Shown here one piece after another: positions 57,949 to 64,000 of a stretch of DNA of 64,000 nt (within the stretch, counting starts at the first letter, position 1; every line of letters begins with the position of its first letter). The DNA is from Lotus japonicus (lineage: Eukaryota; Streptophyta; Magnoliopsida; Fabales; Fabaceae). The stretch is from NCBI RefSeq assembly GCF_012489685.1, contig NC_080046.1, positions 47,083,176 through 47,147,175 on the forward strand, given 5' to 3'. Position numbers and translations under genes: made by a program. The notes under the pieces were generated by a model. That model ran no database searches. It saw only the letters and a list, made by a program, of their open reading frames with translations, and had not been told where the DNA came from.

Positions 57949-59985
57949 TCAAGTCTCAATCCATATCATGTACTCATAAACTGACAGCCTTCTCTTATCC
58001 TCTAAACAGAACTCATTCAGCATAACAAACATAATGCTTGATCCATCTTGAACCTTGGTTCCAAAGAGGAAAAATTGATTATGGGAAGTTACCATCACTG
58101 GTTCACTCTCATCATTAAGAAACTCTGCAGTATTAATACACTGCTGCAGTAGTTGTTGAACTATTTGCTTTATTGCTTCCAAGTACTGATCATGCAAATA
58201 CTCAAGTAAGCACTTGATGAACAATGTGGCAGCAGCAACAAAAACAAGTGGAATTGAGTTGCCAAACCATAAGAAAACATGAGCAATCACTGCATCAAAA
58301 GGCCCTGCCCCAGAAGATCTCTGCCTCCAGATAAGAGCATTTAGCACAAAGAATACTTCAGATGAAATAGCAAGAAATATGGATGTTGTCTTGAGAGTGA
58401 TTTCCTTCCATTTTATTCTCTTGAACATCTTATAAAGACATAATGAAAAATATCCAGCACAGAATACAGATATCACCAATTCAATCTCCTTCTCAGCAGT
58501 GTTAGCAATGGAGTAAAATGAATCAGTTCTGAAATAAGGAGACATAGGCACTTCTAATGAAAACTTGACATCTTCAACACATAAAAACTTATCTCCTACA
58601 TTCACAATCAACAATCTCAAGAGCCCAAGTTCTTCTCTGCAACTGTTACAACAGACAAGCACCAATACATCCTGATATATGCTCAAATTTGAAGCACAAC
58701 CTATTTGTTTATCAAATGACTCAAGCTGAACTTGCTCCAAACTGCTTAATGAGCATCTATCAATCATTGGTGCATTTACACAAACACCTTGTGTGCAGCT
58801 CCTGAATCCACCAGGATCAAGTAAAATTGACTTAGAAGAATCTCCTATCATTGTGTCATTTTCACAAACAGCTTGTGGACAACACCAAAAACCATCAATC
58901 TCAAGCAACAAGTTCGAACCATTCATCCAATTAAAGGAGAAATCCCATAATCCCAGCCAAGACAATTGAAATTCTTTGATTGAAAGAAGGATTTGAGTTA
59001 CCTTTGTGACACAACTTTCTCCAAAAGACTGATCGATGATGTGAGGAACATCAATTTGTTGAGTAACAGAATTCTTCATGAGACATGGAGAATAGGAAGA
59101 TGAATCTGCTCCAAGATTAATCACAGCCTCACTAAAATTTCCAAAAGCATAAGCATTGGTGGCTGGTTTCCATGCCAGAAATTGAATATTCTGATCAGCA
59201 AAGAACGAAAGACGCGAAATAAGGGAAGATGCTACACCAAGATCAGTGGTCGACATTGAATCAGAAGCAATGGCTTCTTCCACGAGAGAAATTGATGAAG
59301 CGGAAGCTTCAAGAATTTTCTCAGGCACAGTTTCAACCATGGTTGAATCAGAGAAGGACGAAGAACCAGAATTGGAAGTTGTAGTAGCATCGCGAGTGGA
59401 CGATGAATCCAGCAATGAAGAAGAAACGAAGAAACCCTTGCTGATAGTGCCAAAAACGAACGGCTCAATCGCCGGTTTCCACGCCGGAATCTTGATTTCT
59501 CGATCGGCGAAGAAAGAAACAGGAAAATGATCAAGAATCTTCTCAGAAATCGTTTCATCTATGGTAGAATCAAAGCACGCAGAGGAAAGAGGAACTGGAG
59601 CATGCAAGACAAAATCCTCATCTTCAACCTTCACGAATGATTCTTGCACCATGAGAGAATCAGAAGCCATGACCATCGAATCAGAGAACGATGAAGGAGA
59701 AGATGAAACTACAACAATGTCTCCAAAATCAGTGACCAAATCAGAGAAATTGAAGGAAGATAATCTCGCAGTGGTTCTCGCAGTGGTGCTGCGACGGCAG
59801 CGCTTGAAGCCACGTCGAGCAGGTCGGAGGAAGCGCTCGTAACTCGACGACGGCAGTGGCGGCGGAAGAGGCGGTGAGCTCCATTGGAGCTCTGATACCA
59901 TGTTAGAAATCACATGGATTTCTTCAATGGGATCCCAAACATAGCAAAAGGGAGAATAGGAAAATTGATTCCAATATTCATTCAT
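57949..59985 (-). CDS. 678-residue protein of unknown function in an LTR element
   Basis: The intact frame begins at ATG 59985 inside the 5' LTR, or at ATG 59901 (residue 29), which overlaps the primer-binding site. Residues 35-46 are proline-rich and 51-75 arginine-rich (FLRPARRGFKRCRR); 76-250 is serine-rich and acidic. A repeated block FFADREIKIPAWKP (158-171) and FFADQNIQFLAWKP (261-274), each followed by an FG motif, suggests a duplication. Cysteine-bearing repeats lie at 364-410 (GFWCCPQAVC, GFRSCTQGVC). Hydrophobic stretches near 501-520, 533-553 and 565-594 look like membrane segments. A palindromic TATA-like CTATATATAG at about 60025-60034 may start transcription. No gag, zinc knuckle or protease is visible. 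It could be a captured host gene, an accessory protein or a diverged gag. Confidence 0.85.
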   Translation of the reverse strand: MNEYWNQFSYSPFCYVWDPIEEIHVISNMVSELQWSSPPLPPPLPSSSYERFLRPARRGFKRCRRSTTARTTARLSSFNFSDLVTDFGDIVVVSSSPSSFSDSMVMASDSLMVQESFVKVEDEDFVLHAPVPLSSACFDSTIDETISEKILDHFPVSFFADREIKIPAWKPAIEPFVFGTISKGFFVSSSLLDSSSTRDATTTSNSGSSSFSDSTMVETVPEKILEASASSISLVEEAIASDSMSTTDLGVASSLISRLSFFADQNIQFLAWKPATNAYAFGNFSEAVINLGADSSSYSPCLMKNSVTQQIDVPHIIDQSFGESCVTKVTQILLSIKEFQLSWLGLWDFSFNWMNGSNLLLEIDGFWCCPQAVCENDTMIGDSSKSILLDPGGFRSCTQGVCVNAPMIDRCSLSSLEQVQLESFDKQIGCASNLSIYQDVLVLVCCNSCREELGLLRLLIVNVGDKFLCVEDVKFSLEVPMSPYFRTDSFYSIANTAEKEIELVISVFCAGYFSLCLYKMFKRIKWKEITLKTTSIFLAISSEVFFVLNALIWRQRSSGAGPFDAVIAHVFLWFGNSIPLVFVAAATLFIKCLLEYLHDQYLEAIKQIVQQLLQQCINTAEFLNDESEPVMVTSHNQFFLFGTKVQDGSSIMFVMLNEFCLEDKRRLSVYEYMIWIET
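59886..59900 (-). promoter_or_regulatory. primer-binding site of the compact LTR element
   Basis: Minus strand TGGTATCAGAGCTCC directly after the 5' LTR. It is the same tRNA-Met type as copia A. It lies within the 678-codon frame, encoding residues 29-34 or so (M-V-S-E-L). Confidence 0.88.
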
Positions 59986-60122
59986 TATTAAAATTGATTA
60001 TGGAAAAATACAATGAGCTTGCTATATATAGCATAATTGCCTAACTAACTATTAACTATCTACAATGTGGTCCTCATACTATCCCTACTCACTAAATGTG
60101 ATTCTTGTATTTTAATACTAAG

Positions 60123-61206
60123 GATCCTTATACATTGTAATCTGAGCTGCAATTTCAGAGTGGAGAGTATTGTATGTGTAATCGTACTCCATGTCTAGGT
60201 GTTTCCCCATTAACATTCTATAAATCTTTTTACTCGACTATATGCAAGTTTGTATTCTTCATAGTTATATACTTTTTAATGCTTATAAAAAGTTATTAGT
60301 TGCATATTAAATATATTGTGTAAAATATGTATGTGAGAATTTAAAATTTATTCTAAATTATATGTTCTTAAGTCTTGCCCCCCCCCCCCTCCCCTCTCAA
60401 ACTATAGTGGCATGACTCCAAGTAAGTCCTATAATATTGGTTAAATGGTAAATTCTGTGGTACCCATAATTTTCTATGGGTATGGTACCCGTATTAAGTA
60501 ATTTAATATATTATTATCATGTTATTCAAGGTAAATACTGCATTTTTAGATTTTATTTTACTTATCAGTTAACTTTATCTTATGAAATTCATATTTTAAT
60601 GAAAAATGAATGAGTGGTGGAAACGAATGATGGTGATGAAGATGCGCGTAAAATGACCATAGTAGATTGATGAATAAAGCTCAGAAAACATAATTCGCAA
60701 ATCTCACGTTCCTAAGAATGCAACGCTGCATTAATACGATAGAATAAAATCAAACTTTGAATCGGTATATTGAGTCTTTATTATCGAACGAACTCATTTT
60801 GGGTACCACGCCTTAATCTAGTTTAAGGTACCACAACAAGCACCTTTAAAAAATTGTAAATTGATTTGGGTTATACGCGTAGTTAGCACATCATTTACAA
60901 GTAGACAAACTCATGACATTCTGAACTTAGTTTCAATAGGCGAACAACCCAACTCTTGGGCCTTGATTACTACAACCTAAGTGGCGAAGAGCCGACATCA
61001 AGGTGCAAACCTTCCCGTTCATGTGAGATTTTAGGGAAGATCAGTTTGTTAGAACTTTCGTATGTCATCTATTACTTGTGTGGACAAGACCATACATGAG
61101 ATAACATATAATAACATTTTATATAACTTATATAAAATTATTTACAAATTTGATATATATATTATCATTTTATTATATTTTATTATATATAGCAGATATA
61201 GTAATA
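60123..61206. other. no gene recognised; poly(C) tract
   Basis: A run of about 12 C lies at 60378-60389. Short inverted pieces with GGTACC occur near 60470 and 60800. The rest is AT-rich with no coding signal. Confidence 0.4.
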
Positions 61207-61883
61207 GGGGCATATTAAGTGAGAGGAGCAGTTTAATATGAGAGATGAGAGCCATCAATAAGAACCGTTGGATCATTATTAACGGTTCAGATTACACTGT
61301 TCAAAAATCTTCAAATGTCTCTCTTTCCACATACCCACGCGCACACGTCTTTACTCTTTTATCTTCCTCGTTTGTCTGCGTATCTCTCTCTCTCGCACAG
61401 TTCGTATTTGGGTTTTTTAATTTTATTTTAAGGAGGAGTTGTATTCACTGTCACCGCCTTCATATAGCATACTTTAATTTCTTTGCAATTCTAATTTTCT
61501 TCACTGTAATCCACAATTTCACATGGCACATACATAGAAATCAAGGAAGATTCTATGTTAATTTGAGACTGGATGGAAATTGAAACGGTACAGATTGGGG
61601 ATTTGGGGGTATGACTTTCACAACCTTAACCAGAATGATGATGCAAAAGAGGAAGAACATGGTTACATGGAGAAAGATTAGTGGGTGAATGGATTCATGA
61701 TTCATCAATGGCGAAGCTGCGGCGAGAAAAGAAAGGGAACGGGAGAAAAAGAAGATGCGCGTGGGTTAGGAAATTAGAATAAGTGGAGTATAGTAAATTG
61801 AATTAAATCTTAACCATCAGTTATAATCCAACTGTTTACTCTCATCTCTCACGTTAAACCACTCATCTCACTTGATACGCTCT
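61207..61883. mobile_element. fold-back element, about 675 bp
   Basis: The left arm GGGGCATATTAAGTGAGAGG...GAGAGATGAGAG is mirrored on the right by CTCTCATCTCTCACGTTAAA...CTTGATACGCTCT. Flanks TATAGTAATA and TTATAGTTAT may be a decayed 9-10 bp duplication (Mutator-like). Non-coding. Confidence 0.65.
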
Positions 61884-61908
61884 TTATAGTTATATATATA
61901 TATTATAA

Positions 61909-62601
61909 CTAGTTAGTAGCCCGTGCAATGCACGGGTTGCCCGCTTGTATTATTTTTAAAAAATTAATGCTTTGGATTATTTTTAGTATGATTTAATTGT
62001 TATTGTTTAGATATTTCACTGAGAAATCTAAATTTTTCAATAGCTGATATACAATATAATAATATTTTCATATTTTACTGATATATATATATATATATAT
62101 TTGCACTATTTTTGCTAATAGTTCTTTTTGTAATTTTAATAGCATATATGACTAATATTAACATGAACATGTACAGACATTTAATATAAATGAATAATAA
62201 TTGGCTTTGTTTGTTAAAAAAATAGTGCAAGCTTATAGGATAGAGATTTGGAGACCGAACTAATTTTTGAATCCGAATTTGAAGAATTGCAAACAAATTT
62301 AAAGAGAATATTTGATACATTGTTATTATGGGAGTTAAATTAAAAATTGAATAAAGGAGAAATACCACAATTTGAGGAATTTTGAGAAGTTTTAGCAATT
62401 TGTTATGTTGAGAATATAAGTCCTTAAAGAATGAATAACCAGTAAAGAGTATGGAGCGTGAATTGCACGGATGAATGTAGTAGAGAGATGTAGTTAAAAA
62501 TTGAGAAAACTAATGAAGTGGATAAATATGAGGGAGAGTGTGGAATTTGAGTGCCACACTTTCTAGAGTGAAGTCTCAAATTTATTAGATAACAGGGTGG
62601 A
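61909..62601 (-). mobile_element. non-autonomous Helitron, 693 bp
   Basis: On the minus strand it starts TCCACCCTGTTATC at 62601 and ends CTAG at 61909, lying between host A (61908) and T (62602). A hairpin CCCGTGCAATGCACGGG lies about 10 bases inside the 3' end, as in the 21901-24320 copy, so the two share a terminal type but not a body. A (TA) run occurs near 62083-62100. No coding capacity. Confidence 0.82.
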
Positions 62602-62904
62602 TATATATAACGTACATAATATCATATATGTTATATATATTATATATGTTATATGATAACATATAATACATTGTGTATAAAATACTATTTTTTTATTATA
62701 TTATAAGATAAGATAGCATATAATATATTGTGTAAAAAAATTATATTTTCATTATATTATACATAGCATATAGGTTTTTTATATAGTTATATATATTATA
62801 TATATAACGTATATAATATTATATATAAATATGTTTTTTAGAGAAATAAAAGAAGTAATTAATTGGGAGAGTGAGGTAATACAGTGGATTTTGAATGAGA
62901 AAAC
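62602..62904. repeat. TA-rich low-complexity DNA
   Basis: Repeated ATATATAACGTA, ACATATAATA and TTATATTAT pieces with no coding content. Confidence 0.7.
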
Positions 62905-63618
62905 TAGGGGTGTACAAAGGACGGGTTGGGATGGGTTTTGGTTAACCCTAACCCGACCCTAAATATTGATCGGGTCAATTCAAAGACCCTAACCCGTCCC
63001 TAGACCCGAAACAACTTGACATTATGCGGGTCCAATTTAGGACGGGTCTATGTAGGACGGGACCGGGTTGGCCCGAGGGACAATAAGTTTAAGACTATTT
63101 GATACTAATTGTAAAATTTAAAGATAATAACATACTAAAAGAGTTATAAGTTGGAACTATTTTTTTAAGAAATAACTTGAAAGGATCCAATTCTTTCATA
63201 ATCTATTGCACTTGAGGTTTACATTTTGTTTGATCATTTCTTCACATGTCTCATATATGCATAATACACACACATGATTTTCTCTTATTAGAACATGAAA
63301 GTGTGCATAGTTTGACAAACGTTTATTTAATTCATAAGGTAGATGTTAGACATTTTAATCTCATCTACATGGTAAGATAAATTTGAGCACCATGTATCAC
63401 ATTTTAATCATTATAACAAATTAAAATTTTATAAAATATATATGTGGGACGGGCCGGGTGACCCGAGTGTCAACCCGAACCCGACCCTACCCGAACTCGG
63501 GTAACTCAAAGATCAACCCGAACCCGGTCTCTTTTAATTATCGGACCGGGTTCAACCCGGCCCTAAAGGCTTGGGCCGGGACGGGTTGGCGGGTAGGGCC
63601 GGGTCTTGTACACCCCTA
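62905..63618. mobile_element. hAT-type MITE with TAGGGGTGTACAA ends
   Basis: The left end TAGGGGTGTACAA is mirrored by TTGTACACCCCTA at 63606-63618. Flanks GAGAAAAC and GAAAAAAC make an 8-bp duplication with one mismatch, as in hAT elements. GC-rich arms carry multiple GACGGG, CCCGACCC and ACCCGAACC motifs. No transposase. This terminal sequence is common in plants. Confidence 0.88.
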
Positions 63619-64000
63619 GAAAAAACAGCTATCAAAAAGAAATAAAGCCCAACAGTTGTTGAATGGCTCATATGTGTAAAACACAGTAGTACAGGCTCTC
63701 AACCATATTCTCCCTATCTTTACCTTTCCTTCCCGGAGTGGCGGAGGGACAGGGGTGACTTACCCCTGCTTAGTCACCCCTGAAATTCTTAGAAACTTTT
63801 TAAAAAAAATTGAAGCAATGTGGGACTTGAGAAGGACAGAGTGTTTTATATGTTGGGAAGGGAAGGAGCTAGCTTCTGCTCTTCCGTTTGATGGGCTGGA
63901 CAACTCGCGGATGGTGTTCCCCATAGTGAATCTGTGTTTTTTTTCTTCTTTATTTTGTGTAATCGATCCAGATCTGAACTGCCTTGGTTCTCTGGTCTGA
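63619..64000. other. possible transposon edge, window end
   Basis: GTGGCGGAGGGACAGGGGTGAC at 63737 and CCCCTG nearby recall ends of plant hAT-type relics and the block at 57065. The open frame to the right has no recognisable domain. Confidence 0.3.

Larger units (their letters stand above)
57606..60117 (-). mobile_element. compact LTR retrotransposon with one non-gag-pol gene
   Basis: The 217-bp LTRs at 57606-57822 and 59901-60117 are identical by eye. CTAAG flanks the element (57601-57605, 60118-60122). The primer-binding site TGGTATCAGAGC follows the 5' LTR (59900 downward). The polypurine tract GCGGGAGGA (minus strand) adjoins the 3' LTR at 57823-57831. On the plus strand the LTR runs TGTTAGAAATC...TTTTAATA. 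The 2,512-bp element has no protease, integrase, reverse transcriptase or recognisable gag, yet has one uninterrupted frame over nearly its whole interior. Identical LTRs imply very recent movement, presumably by enzymes of a copia relative. Confidence 0.96.

Noticed and set aside
59232..59842. Plus- and minus-strand frames overlapping the 678-codon gene
   Set aside because: They are shadows of the serine-rich coding region; the longer frame explains the openness.
57058..60412. Larger transposon enclosing the compact LTR element
   Set aside because: GGCGGAGCCAG on the left and C-rich sequence on the right are suggestive, but the ends do not pair well enough to define an element.
63755..64000. 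81-codon frame at the right edge
   Set aside because: No domain, and it starts inside a transposon-like C/G-rich block; the context beyond the window is needed.

Overview
This window is nuclear DNA from a flowering plant, most likely a dicot of the legume family. The genes have short GT-AG introns, the intergenic DNA is very AT-rich, and the mobile elements are typical of plants: Ty1/copia elements primed by tRNA-Met, plant-type LINEs with an RNase H domain, Helitrons, and fold-back DNA elements. One fold-back element has the GGCTTAAATATG-type ends common in legumes. The species cannot be fixed from the sequence alone.

Only two ordinary host genes are clear, and they lie head to head. GOT1 (minus strand, coding 37949-39353, six coding exons, 140 residues) encodes a Golgi transport membrane protein. 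SMG7 (plus strand, coding 44812-49478, five coding exons, 976 residues) encodes a nonsense-mediated decay factor. About 1.6 kb separates their probable starts. A copia element (49913-54722) with 203-bp LTRs differing at 3 positions sits just past the SMG7 stop codon, probably in a 3' UTR intron.

The rest is nested mobile DNA. 1-4619: most of a copia element on the minus strand with an uninterrupted polyprotein, whose gag start codon appears to lie in the 5' LTR and to be joined by splicing across the leader. 4.6-9.4 kb: RNase H relics of LINEs, a pair of about 300-bp direct repeats and two fold-back elements. 10-16 kb: a segmental duplication whose first copy was split by a 5'-truncated LINE; the second copy preserves the empty site. 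17-35.8 kb: an AT-rich, internally repeated region holding two LINE-like insertions that encode only an RRM/AT-hook protein, a 2.4-kb Helitron, a 4.0-kb solo LTR with a perfect 5-bp target duplication, a broken autonomous Helitron (helicase plus RPA-like parts) and a 1.4-kb Mutator-like fold-back element. 36-37.4 kb: a GGT-rich tract between 98%-identical direct repeats. 55-64 kb: hAT-like and fold-back elements and a 693-bp Helitron.

The most striking object is at 57606-60117. It is a compact LTR retrotransposon with two identical 217-bp LTRs, a 5-bp target duplication, a tRNA-Met primer site and a polypurine tract. Its single intact 678-codon frame is neither gag nor pol; it encodes a serine-rich protein with repeats and several predicted membrane segments. 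A second unusual observation is a set of ultra-short retroposon-like insertions (13-28 bases, mostly poly(A) tail) with target duplications, clustered near 57 kb with others at 35.8 kb and 43.5 kb.
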